A stretch of 5,124 nt of DNA from Serratia sp. DD3 (lineage in GTDB: Bacteria > Pseudomonadota > Gammaproteobacteria > Enterobacterales > Enterobacteriaceae), in the NCBI RefSeq assembly GCF_000496755.2, contig NZ_AYKS02000056.1:1-5124 (forward strand), given 5' to 3'. A program made the position numbers and the translations under genes. Each line of letters begins with the position of its first letter. Within the stretch, counting starts at the first letter, position 1. The notes below the pieces were generated by a model. The model saw only the letters and a program-made list of their open reading frames with translations. It ran no database searches and was not told the DNA's origin. This document shows positions 1 to 5,124 of the stretch, piece after piece.

Positions 1-1
1 G

Positions 2-217
2 GGGGGTACTGTGGGGGAGGTAATGGCCCGGCAGCAGCTGCTCATAGCTAATTATCCGCATATGATCGATAACGGTATTTTAACGCCCAACTCGATGATG
101 TTACCAGTAAACGGAGGTCTATTTACCAGCGTGATGTTGGGGGTATCGTTCTATGATGACAACGGTAAAAATACCAGTGGGGTCAACTTCTTAGTGTCTG
201 CCTTACCTAAACCCTAA
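2..217 (+). CDS. C-terminal part of an unrecognised ORF, cut by left edge
   Basis: The frame is open from the left edge of the window to a TAA at 215-217, so this is probably the tail of a longer gene. In-frame GTG (11) and ATG (23) exist, but the purine-rich stretch at 13-20 lies too close to the ATG to be a convincing ribosome site. The visible 71 residues include the runs NGILTPNSMMLPVNGG and GVSFYDDNGKNTSGVNF. This Gly/Asn/Ser-rich, beta-strand-like composition would fit the end of a surface or secreted protein, but that is only an impression. There is no membrane segment, no cysteine and no motif I can name. It could also be a degraded fragment, because the DNA just downstream (218-666) contains only decayed coding sequence. 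Confidence 0.4.
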   Translation, partial: GGTVGEVMARQQLLIANYPHMIDNGILTPNSMMLPVNGGLFTSVMLGVSFYDDNGKNTSGVNFLVSALPKP

Positions 218-339
218 ATAAGGGCTATCCTCATTTCTATTCGAACCGCACCTTGAATGGCAATGGGGTGAAATAGCGGGAAGCTACACTGACCACCAAG
301 TGAACGGCTCAGCCAACAGGGAGTGATGGAGCGTCGTTA

Positions 340-573
340 TCAGGCTATTTCCTGGATCCTGATCATTTGAGGGGGAACCTCTAGGAGTACTTGGTGGTTG
401 CGGTGATAATAATGGGCTTCGAAGTTATCAAATACGTCGGTACAATCGCCACTCTTTAACGACCAGAAGGAAGTTTGATGTCCGTTGGTGACAAAAAGCG
501 ATTACCCATCACTCAATAACGCTCGTGCTTCGCAACAGTGGTCACAATCGTTGCAATAAATGGAACGAGTTAT
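340..573 (-). pseudogene. decayed cysteine-rich reading frame, family unknown
   Basis: On the minus strand one frame runs from a TGA at 574-576 to a TGA at 340-342, broken only by a TAA at 502-504. About 76 sense codons remain. The composition is convincingly protein-like. An N-terminal cysteine cluster reads YCNDCDHCCEAR (roughly 523-558), followed after the internal stop by FVTNGHQTSFWSLKSGDC and HYYHRNHQVLLEVPPQM near the C-terminus. The CxxC-x2-CC arrangement could bind zinc. No start codon with a ribosome site is visible, and stops also interrupt the upstream continuation. I do not recognise the family. It converges with the ORF ending at 217 and diverges from ypfH. The internal stop and missing start argue for a dead gene. 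The alternative is that this is chance reading, since the plus strand in the same register is also fairly open. Confidence 0.4.
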
Positions 574-655
574 TCAATAAAACCCGATTTTCTCGATGGT
601 TCAGCAGAGTATATTGAGCGACAGTTGCCGCAAACCAAGGGCATTGATTGAATCT

Positions 656-661
656 GAGGAG
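656..661 (+). promoter_or_regulatory. ribosome binding site of ypfH
   Basis: GAGGAG lies five bases before the ATG at 667. This is a strong Shine-Dalgarno match that fixes the ypfH start. No convincing sigma-70 promoter was found just upstream. TTGCAA at 551-556 is the best -35-like hexamer, but it has no good -10 at the right distance. Confidence 0.75.
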
Positions 662-666
662 TCACC

Positions 667-1359
667 ATGAAACACGAACATTTTGTTGTCCAGAGTCCTG
701 CTACACCGGCGGAGCAACTGATTTTGTTGTTTCATGGTGTGAGGGATAACCCCAGGGCAATGGGGGAGATCGGCAGTTACTTTACCAAAGAATTCCCCCA
801 AGCCTTAGTGGTCAGCATCGGTGGCCCATTTGTTAGTGATAATGGCAATGGCCGCCAGTGGTTTTCGGTTCAAGGGATCACGGAAGAAAACCGTCTACAG
901 CGTATTGCTGAGGTGATGCCAAAGTTTATTGAAGTGGTGCGTTATTGGCAATTACACAGCGGAGTGAGTGATGCGGCAACCGCCTTAGTCGGGTTCTCTC
1001 AGGGTTCGATTATGTCATTGGAAGCGATGAAAGCTGAACCCAAACTGGCTGGCCGAGTGGTTGCTTTTAGTGGCCGTTTTGCCCAATTGCCCGATGCCCA
1101 TTTTGGGGAAAGCGTGGTTCATCTTGTTCATGGCGAAACGGATAGCGTGATTGCTTTGGAGCATGCACAAGCAGCGGAAGCCCGTTTAAAGGCGCTGGGC
1201 AGTGATGTGACTTTGGATATCGAGCCTGGTGTTGGGCATGGCATCAACCAGGGGATGATGGACAATGCTTTGTCACGTTTACATTACTACGTGCCACAGC
1301 ATTACTGGCAAGAGGCGATGTCAGGCAAAAAAGGTGATTTGATTGCCTTTAAATATTAA
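667..1359 (+). CDS. ypfH: YpfH family alpha/beta hydrolase (esterase)
   Basis: This 230-residue protein matches the length and sequence pattern of enterobacterial YpfH, a cytoplasmic serine esterase of the phospholipase/carboxylesterase type. E. coli YpfH is known to have carboxylesterase activity on short acyl model substrates; its natural substrate is unclear. The oxyanion-loop strand LLFHG is at residues 20-24. The nucleophile elbow GFSQG is at 109-113 with Ser111, the acid is Asp159 in HGETDSV, and the catalytic base is His191 in GVGHGI. The conserved family segment GRQWFSVQGITEENR is at about 62-76. No signal peptide is present. One oddity is that the motif I expect as HGVGDNP reads HGVRDNP, with Arg26 coded by a rare AGG, and a second AGG follows at Arg30. 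The gene is monocistronic and convergent with ypfN. In E. coli the upstream neighbour is tmcA, but here it is decayed sequence. Confidence 0.93.
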   Translation: MKHEHFVVQSPATPAEQLILLFHGVRDNPRAMGEIGSYFTKEFPQALVVSIGGPFVSDNGNGRQWFSVQGITEENRLQRIAEVMPKFIEVVRYWQLHSGVSDAATALVGFSQGSIMSLEAMKAEPKLAGRVVAFSGRFAQLPDAHFGESVVHLVHGETDSVIALEHAQAAEARLKALGSDVTLDIEPGVGHGINQGMMDNALSRLHYYVPQHYWQEAMSGKKGDLIAFKY

Positions 1360-1363
1360 GGCT

Positions 1364-1382
1364 TGGGCGCATTATGCGCCCA
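1364..1382. terminator. hairpin between convergent ypfH and ypfN, probable bidirectional terminator
   Basis: TGGGCGCA (1364-1371) and TGCGCCCA (1375-1382) form a perfect 8-bp GC-rich stem with a 3-base loop. It begins four bases after the ypfH stop and ends four bases before the ypfN stop. The following tract ATCATTT is only weakly T-rich on the plus strand, so termination strength is uncertain. The position between two converging genes supports a shared terminator. Confidence 0.65.
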
Positions 1383-1386
1383 TCAT

Positions 1387-1572
1387 TTAGGGCTTTTTCG
1401 GCCAGTCTTCGTCATCATCCCATTGGGCATTATTATCCCGATGAGGAGGTACCTCCGGCTTGTGGGCCAGAAATTGCTTATGATCAAGACGGCGTAATTC
1501 TTTGATCCCATTAAGGATCATGCCAAACAGTAGGATCAGGATAATCCACCAGTAATCCGCTAACCAATGCAT
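1387..1572 (-). CDS. ypfN: UPF0370 family small membrane protein YpfN
   Basis: This 61-residue protein closely resembles E. coli YpfN (66 residues). A single hydrophobic helix at about residues 7-21 ([15 protein letters not shown]) should span the inner membrane. It is followed by a basic stretch (KELRRLDHK) and a polar, acidic tail containing [10 protein letters not shown] and [10 protein letters not shown]. The tail is the family signature, and the basic residues suggest it faces the cytoplasm. The molecular function is not known. The start ATG lies two bases after the stop of the M15 gene, with a GAGGGA ribosome site inside that gene's last codons, so it is the last gene of the yffB-dapE operon and translation may be coupled. 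In E. coli ypfN also follows dapE directly. Confidence 0.92.
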   Translation of the reverse strand: MHWLADYWWIILILLFGMILNGIKELRRLDHKQFLAHKPEVPPHRDNNAQWDDDEDWPKKP

Positions 1573-1574
1573 AT

Positions 1575-2249
1575 TTATCCCTCACTCGGTGGGTGTATAA
1601 AACGTGCGAATATCAAGGGTAGATGGCTTTCAAGCCAGGATGCCCCTGCAACCTCTTTACCTTGCCAGGCCGCCAGTAGCAACTCGGGGGTCAATAGCTG
1701 TTCAGCCTGTTGTGCCAGCGGTTGATAACTCAAATGCCACGGTTCCATGGCAACCCCGCCGCCATTTCCACTAAATGGGCGGTAAAAACCAAATTCAGCC
1801 ATATGTGCCGTTATCCACTGATTGAGTGGAAAGAAATAACCACCTTGTTGATATTCCCATGGTTCCAAGTGCAGTTTTTGCCCTGCGGGCAGCAGTGATG
1901 GATCGTAAATATCCAGATCACTGCCCCAGTGGTGGCGACTGGCCCCCGGCAGGGCAGACCAGTGTAAAATGGCTTGGCAACGTTCAGCGGTGGAAAGTGG
2001 CGAGATATCCAACGGCTGGCTTTGTTGATCTACGACCGGCCGCTCACCACAGAACTTGCCGTTCCAGATAGCCAGTTGCCGATCGAAGTCACGAAAGGTA
2101 CTGGCAGGTTGCAGATCAAAACCCGCTGATTTTGCGGCCAGTTGCATGGCTTGAAATGCCACCACCGCAGCCGGTTGCAAGCGATGATGACCGCTGAGTA
2201 CTGCCAGATGTTCTGTCGAGCGCCCGGTGATCATCTCTGCGCTAATCAT
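1575..2249 (-). CDS. M15 family metallopeptidase (D-alanyl-D-alanine carboxypeptidase-like)
   Basis: This 224-residue protein has the zinc peptidase signature of the M15B/VanY type. The SxHxxG...D motif appears as [13 protein letters not shown], with Ser104, zinc ligand His106, Gly109 and zinc ligand Asp113. Near the end MEPWHLSY supplies the catalytic Glu169 and zinc ligand His172. TFRDFDRQ (51-58) fits the substrate-binding arginine region of these enzymes. Family members cleave D-Ala-D-Ala or similar peptide bonds in peptidoglycan stems. No signal peptide or membrane segment is visible at the N-terminus, so the protein should be cytoplasmic unless exported another way. A role on recycled muropeptides is an inference. 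The start overlaps the dapE stop by ATGA (2246-2249). E. coli lacks this gene at this position. The exact bond cleaved cannot be told from sequence. Confidence 0.85.
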   Translation of the reverse strand: MISAEMITGRSTEHLAVLSGHHRLQPAAVVAFQAMQLAAKSAGFDLQPASTFRDFDRQLAIWNGKFCGERPVVDQQSQPLDISPLSTAERCQAILHWSALPGASRHHWGSDLDIYDPSLLPAGQKLHLEPWEYQQGGYFFPLNQWITAHMAEFGFYRPFSGNGGGVAMEPWHLSYQPLAQQAEQLLTPELLLAAWQGKEVAGASWLESHLPLIFARFIHPPSEG

Positions 2250-3373
2250 GCGACTAACTGCTCCATAATCCGCTGATACATACGGCTGAGTAATTGAAGG
2301 TCCGCCGCATTAACACACTCATTCACTTTGTGGATGGTGGCATTAACCGGCCCCAGTTCCACCACTTGGGCACCCATTCGGGCAATAAAGCGGCCATCGG
2401 AGGTCCCGCCGGTGGTCAATAACTCGGGGGTTATCTCTGCGTAATGTTCCACCGCCTTGACCACCGCATCCACCAACGCGCCACGTTGGGTTAAAAATGG
2501 CTGACCCGACAGCCACCAGTCGAGGCTGTAGTTCAATTGATGACGATCCAACAGCTCGTGTACGCGCTGTTTGATGATGGTGTCGGTGATTTCAGTGCTG
2601 AACCGGAAGTTAAATTGTACCGACATCTCACCTGGGATCACGTTGTTGCTGCCGGTACCTGCTTGTATGTTGGCAATCTGCATACTGGTGGGGGGGAAGA
2701 ATTCATTGCCCTGATCCCACTCTATGGCAATCAGCTCATTGAGGGCGGGTAACGCGCGATGAACCGGGTTATCTGCCAGATGTGGATAGGCGACATGGCC
2801 TTGAATACCATGGATCTGCAGATTAGCGGTAATGGAGCCTCGGCGACCATTTTTTACCACATCCCCAACCTGTTTATTACTGGAGGGTTCGCCCACCAGA
2901 CAATAATCAAGACGTTCATCACGGTCCATCAAGGCTTGCACCACTTTGACGGTACCATCGATGGCGCTGGCTTCCTCATCCGAGGTGATCAGGAATGCCA
3001 GGCGGCCTTGATGATCAGGATTTGCCGCCACAAAGCGCTCGGCCGCCACCACCATGGCAGCCAATGAGCCTTTCATATCGGCGGCACCACGGCCATAGAG
3101 CATGCCATTACGAATAACCGGCTCAAAAGGGGGATTATCCCACTGCTTTTCATCACCGCAGGGCACCACATCAGTATGACCGGCAAATGCCAGCGTAGTG
3201 CCTTGACCACGCCAGGCCCAAAAATTTTGCGTATCACCGAAGTTCATCGGTTCTATGGTAAAACCGCTGGCTTTGAGGCGGGAAATCATGATTTCCTGGC
3301 AGCCTTCATCATGTGGGCTGAGAGATCGGCGCTTAATAAGTTGTTGCGCTAATTCAATAACAGGGCAAATCAT
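2246..3373 (-). CDS. dapE: succinyl-diaminopimelate desuccinylase
   Basis: DapE hydrolyses N-succinyl-L,L-2,6-diaminopimelate to L,L-diaminopimelate and succinate, a late step of the succinylase route to lysine and to the diaminopimelate of peptidoglycan. It is a cytoplasmic M20-family di-zinc enzyme. The 375-residue length is typical, and every expected active-site residue is present. His66 and Asp68 lie in AGHTDVVP and the bridging Asp99 in GAADMKG. Glu133 and Glu134 follow in TSDEEASA, then Glu162 in VGEPSS and His348 in ATIHKVNE. All sit one position before the residues known in the Haemophilus influenzae enzyme. The dimerisation lid domain should span about 180-290. The start ATG overlaps the yffB stop (3370-3373), with a GAGG ribosome site seven bases upstream. 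Translational coupling within the operon is likely. Confidence 0.97.
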   Translation of the reverse strand: MICPVIELAQQLIKRRSLSPHDEGCQEIMISRLKASGFTIEPMNFGDTQNFWAWRGQGTTLAFAGHTDVVPCGDEKQWDNPPFEPVIRNGMLYGRGAADMKGSLAAMVVAAERFVAANPDHQGRLAFLITSDEEASAIDGTVKVVQALMDRDERLDYCLVGEPSSNKQVGDVVKNGRRGSITANLQIHGIQGHVAYPHLADNPVHRALPALNELIAIEWDQGNEFFPPTSMQIANIQAGTGSNNVIPGEMSVQFNFRFSTEITDTIIKQRVHELLDRHQLNYSLDWWLSGQPFLTQRGALVDAVVKAVEHYAEITPELLTTGGTSDGRFIARMGAQVVELGPVNATIHKVNECVNAADLQLLSRMYQRIMEQLVA

Positions 3374-3756
3374 GCATTAACCTCGGAAATAAATTGTTGA
3401 TAACTTTCGCTACTGAAACCCAGCAGGGCATGGCCATGACCATCATCCAGCAGGGGGCGTTTAATGATGGCGGGCTGTTCCAGCATTATGGCAATCGCGC
3501 TATCCGCGTTATCGCAGCCATTACGCTGAGCTTCATCCAGCTTGCGCCAGGTGGTGCCACGGGTATTCAAGAGCGCTTGCCACCCCAACCGAGCGACAAA
3601 ATCCCGCAGCAGAGGCTCATTCAGCCCATCTGCACGGTAGTCGTGAAATTGATAGGCAACCCCCTGTTCTTCCAGCCAGCGGCGTGCTTTTTTTATGGTG
3701 TCACAATTTTTGATGCCATAGAGCGTAAACAAACTTTTTGAGTCCATATCTACCAT
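3370..3756 (-). CDS. yffB: ArsC/Spx-fold protein YffB
   Basis: This 128-residue protein belongs to the ArsC/Spx branch of the thioredoxin fold. It strongly resembles E. coli YffB (about 118 residues), including [30 protein letters not shown] and PAIIKRPLL. The single N-terminal cysteine of the fold is Cys18 in KNCDT. Family members lack proven arsenate reductase activity, and a thiol or glutathione-linked role has been proposed. The first gene of the yffB-dapE-M15-ypfN operon, it overlaps dapE by ATGA. The start is uncertain. The ATG at 3754-3756 has no clear ribosome site, and an in-frame ATG at 3745-3747 would give MDSKSLF. Either form has a longer N-terminus than E. coli, where MV leads straight into TLYGIK. 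A decayed recombinase gene on the other strand begins at this very point, so the original promoter region may have been altered. Confidence 0.9.
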   Translation of the reverse strand: MVDMDSKSLFTLYGIKNCDTIKKARRWLEEQGVAYQFHDYRADGLNEPLLRDFVARLGWQALLNTRGTTWRKLDEAQRNGCDNADSAIAIMLEQPAIIKRPLLDDGHGHALLGFSSESYQQFISEVNA

Positions 3757-4009
3757 GCGAAAGTGCTACCTATCTCTTTGAATCAGTAAGGAAAAGCAAG
3801 CTGATAGTGACGGCATATCCCGTCAAGAAGCTATGCTATTGAGTTATACGAAAGATAATGCGGTAAAACGGGGCTGAGATCCAGATAACTATGAGCTGAT
3901 TGTAGACAAGGGGAGGTCGGCATTTAAAGGTCAGCATAGGGAAGATACCTCTGGCTTGGGGAAGTTTTTTACTCGTTTGGTTGAAGGAAAGATAAAGGTT
4001 TACTCATGA
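3755..4009 (+). pseudogene. N-terminal remnant of a serine site-specific recombinase
   Basis: One plus-strand frame from ATG 3755 to TGA 4007-4009 reads like the start of a serine recombinase (resolvase domain), broken by two TGA codons at 3779-3781 and 3875-3877. It begins MRKCYLSL, then a stop, then ISKEKQADSDGISRQ. The family consensus is roughly Y-x-Y-x-R-x-S-x-x-x-Q...RQ, so the first TGA sits exactly where the conserved arginine belongs (CGA to TGA). The AGT at 3785-3787 is the expected catalytic serine. The second stretch carries DKGRSAFKGQHRE and then GLGKFFTRLVEGKI, matching the D-x-G-x-S-[AG]-[FY] and LG-F-V-x-G-I segments. The next expected block (GSxLxxExxDRLSR) is missing, so only about 84 codons of a protein normally several hundred residues long survive. 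Family assignment rests on motif recognition by eye. Confidence 0.72.
3808..3825. repeat. short inverted repeat in the recombinase remnant
   Basis: TGACGG (3808-3813) and CCGTCA (3820-3825) are perfect inverted copies around the 6-base spacer CATATC. On the minus strand this lies about 55-70 bases before the yffB start, where an operator could sit. The sequence also falls inside the decayed recombinase frame, so it may be chance. No clear -10 lies at a proper distance from the TTGACG hexamer. Confidence 0.25.
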
Positions 4010-4133
4010 CTTATAGGGGCGCTCCCGCTCACGCAGCGTTGCACTGGAATCATTAAATAACCATTTGATTTTAAATAATATTAAAACACGGGGAAGCTGG
4101 GGTAAGCAAATAATTTCAGTTTAATGAAGAATT
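4010..4133. other. AT-rich intergenic stretch with no recognised feature
   Basis: After the recombinase remnant stops there is a short GC-rich piece (about 4017-4040) and then AT-rich sequence around 4050-4090. I see no open frame of note, no RNA gene and no recognised repeat here. The continuation expected for the recombinase is absent in all three plus frames that I read. Confidence 0.5.
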
Positions 4134-4167
4134 TTTTGCTGTTGCAACAATTTTGCTGTTTCAACAA
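4134..4167. repeat. 17-bp tandem direct repeat, two adjacent copies
   Basis: TTTTGCTGTTGCAACAA (4134-4150) is followed immediately by TTTTGCTGTTTCAACAA (4151-4167). The two copies match at 16 of 17 positions. The first copy contains the 10-bp palindrome TGTTGCAACA, which the single G-to-T difference spoils in the second. It lies in the gap between the EEP gene end and yffB, so it could be a binding site pair or a replication-slippage duplication. Confidence 0.75.
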
Positions 4168-4187
4168 TCATGTGAATAGACGGTAGG

Positions 4188-4216
4188 GTAGCGCACGCAA
4201 GAGATACGTGCGCTAC
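4188..4216. terminator. perfect 10-bp inverted repeat downstream of the EEP gene, possible terminator
   Basis: GTAGCGCACG (4188-4197) and CGTGCGCTAC (4207-4216) pair perfectly around the 9-base loop CAAGAGATA. The stem lies about 50 bases past the stop of the minus-strand EEP gene, a suitable place for a terminator. Neither side is followed by a T-tract, so it is not a classic intrinsic terminator. It might act as an mRNA 3'-end stabiliser or a protein binding site. Confidence 0.45.
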
Positions 4217-4263
4217 TGGCAGGCTGGGTGTTATGCCTGAAATGACCCGTTCAACTCAGGTTT

Positions 4264-5124
4264 TTAATCTAGTTGACTAACGGTAAGCGTTTTGGCGTCG
4301 TAATCAAGATCGAATTGAAACAACCCCGCCTGTTCGCTTTCAAACATAAAACCTTCACTACTGTTTTCAACCAAGGTCACCGGTGTGGATAATTCGAGCC
4401 GGTTTCCAGCTTGAGGACTGCCTAGGCTTAATAAACGTCCTGTCTGATCCGTCAGATACAGCCGATGAGCTTTAAACTCCGCTTCAGGATCTTCCTGAGC
4501 GGCACCCAACCGTGTTACTAGGCGGTATTTTCCGCCCTCCAGGTGCTCAAAGCGATTTCCTCTATAAGCTTGCTTACCTGTATGGCTACCCACCAGATAG
4601 AGCTGGTATGGTGCACTGCCTTCAGTCAGTTCTGGCTTTCGGTCCGCTAAGCCAAACTGCGCATAGACACCGGTATGATCAGATACACGCCCAAAAGAAC
4701 CCTGCGTAAAAATGCGCTGACTCTGCTTGACTTCAAAGGGACTGTCATCATTGATCACCAGAAAGTCAATCCGTTTGCCGACGTCACCGATCCAGCCATC
4801 TATCGTGCCCCCAATGGTCGGGTCAAGCAAGCCATCAGGGTTTGCCAGGGCATACTGTTCAGAATACCCCGTTCCATTAGTAATAAACTGCTGCGCTTTA
4901 GTCGCAGCAACTTGATTGAAATCTCCACAAAAAAGCGTATTTACATTCTGCTTTTTGAGTTCTTTATCCCAGGCAGTCAGGCGATTGAACTGACCTTGAA
5001 AAGGTTCTTCATTATCATTCCACCAGCCAGCGTGAATTGAAAAAACATTCAACTGACCTAAACGACCACCAAGATCAATCTGAGCCATCGGAATATTACG
5101 TGACTTCCAGAAGGTACGCGTACC
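4264..5124 (-). CDS. endonuclease/exonuclease/phosphatase family protein with C-terminal beta domain (5' end beyond window)
   Basis: The frame stays open to the right edge. The visible 286 residues are therefore the C-terminal part, and the ATG at 5086-5088 is only an internal methionine. Counting from that methionine, the DNase I/EEP fold signatures are LNVFSIHAGWW (His19), LFCGDFNQ (Asp56, Asn58), KRIDFLVI (Asp108) and VSDHTGVY (Asp137, His138, the usual catalytic pair). These enzymes are metal-dependent phosphodiesterases, including DNase I-like nucleases and bacterial sphingomyelinases, and the substrate cannot be told here. The glutamate motif and any signal peptide lie outside the window. 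Residues about 158-274 form a second module, from PYQLYLVGSH to LFQFDLDYDAKTLTVSQ. It looks like an Ig-like or carbohydrate-binding beta sandwich, which hints at a secreted protein. The gene points towards yffB but is separated from it by about 500 bases. Confidence 0.82.
   Translation of the reverse strand, partial: GTRTFWKSRNIPMAQIDLGGRLGQLNVFSIHAGWWNDNEEPFQGQFNRLTAWDKELKKQNVNTLFCGDFNQVAATKAQQFITNGTGYSEQYALANPDGLLDPTIGGTIDGWIGDVGKRIDFLVINDDSPFEVKQSQRIFTQGSFGRVSDHTGVYAQFGLADRKPELTEGSAPYQLYLVGSHTGKQAYRGNRFEHLEGGKYRLVTRLGAAQEDPEAEFKAHRLYLTDQTGRLLSLGSPQAGNRLELSTPVTLVENSSEGFMFESEQAGLFQFDLDYDAKTLTVSQLD

Noticed and set aside
326..370. 14-codon ORF MERRYQAISWILII after an AGGGAG-like site
   Set aside because: Too short to judge, no conservation information, and it lies partly antisense to the minus-strand remnant.
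292..398. 10-bp inverted repeat ACCACCAAGT / ACTTGGTGGT with an 87-base spacer
   Set aside because: The arms are short for the spacing, the right arm lies within the decayed minus-strand frame, and no flanking duplication or transposase was found.
391..459. Short hydrophobic plus-strand frame (VAVIIMGFEVIKYVG...) resembling a type I toxin peptide, with AGGAG at 383-387
   Set aside because: It is the exact antisense register of the longer protein-like minus-strand remnant, and no antisense RNA promoter or family match is visible.
601..801. Minus-strand 66-codon frame overlapping the ypfH start
   Set aside because: Most of it is antisense to the well-supported ypfH coding sequence.
1710..2071. 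Plus-strand frames inside the M15 gene
   Set aside because: These are shadows of a gene with intact catalytic motifs on the minus strand.
2537..3067. Plus-strand frames inside dapE
   Set aside because: These are shadows of dapE, whose active-site residues are all present on the minus strand.
3394..3741. Plus-strand 115-codon frame opposite yffB
   Set aside because: It is antisense to the conserved yffB frame and has no recognisable domain.
3842..3943. Minus-strand 33-codon frame MLTFKCRPPLVYNQL... upstream of yffB
   Set aside because: It is antisense to the recombinase remnant, and I found no ribosome site or family match for it.
4512..5040. Plus-strand frames opposite the EEP gene
   Set aside because: These are shadows of the minus-strand frame that carries the GDFN and SDH motifs.
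5113..5124. Perfect 12-bp palindrome GGTACGCGTACC at the right edge
   Set aside because: It encodes GTRT within the open EEP frame, so it is most likely a chance coding palindrome.

Overview
The window looks like a chromosomal segment of an enterobacterium, most probably Yersinia or a close relative in the Yersiniaceae. The evidence is a conserved housekeeping block (yffB, dapE, ypfN, ypfH) whose proteins closely resemble the E. coli ones but carry an extra M15 peptidase gene between dapE and ypfN. The genus is inferred from remembered protein similarity; no search was run.

Layout: 2-217 (+) is the tail of an unrecognised ORF cut by the window edge. 218-666 has no intact gene but holds a decayed, cysteine-rich reading frame on the minus strand (340-573). 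667-1359 (+) is ypfH, an alpha/beta-hydrolase esterase. It converges on ypfN across a GC-rich hairpin at 1364-1382. From 3756 down to 1387 a tight minus-strand operon reads yffB, dapE, an M15 D,D-carboxypeptidase-like gene, then ypfN. Two junctions are ATGA stop/start overlaps and the third is a 2-base gap. 3757-4263 has no intact gene: it holds an N-terminal serine-recombinase remnant on the plus strand (3755-4009), a 17-bp tandem repeat and a perfect inverted repeat. 4264-5124 (-) is the C-terminal part of an endonuclease/exonuclease/phosphatase (EEP) family protein, with its N-terminus beyond the right edge.

The dapE operon links lysine and diaminopimelate synthesis (DapE) with a probable peptidoglycan peptidase (M15), a small membrane protein (YpfN) and an ArsC/Spx-fold thioredoxin-like protein (YffB). 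Both gene-poor gaps flanking the conserved block contain decayed coding sequence. The right-hand gap carries the start of a site-specific serine recombinase directly against the 5' end of yffB. That suggests a mobile element once sat there and was lost. I see no intact novel multigene system; the most notable content is these degraded remnants.
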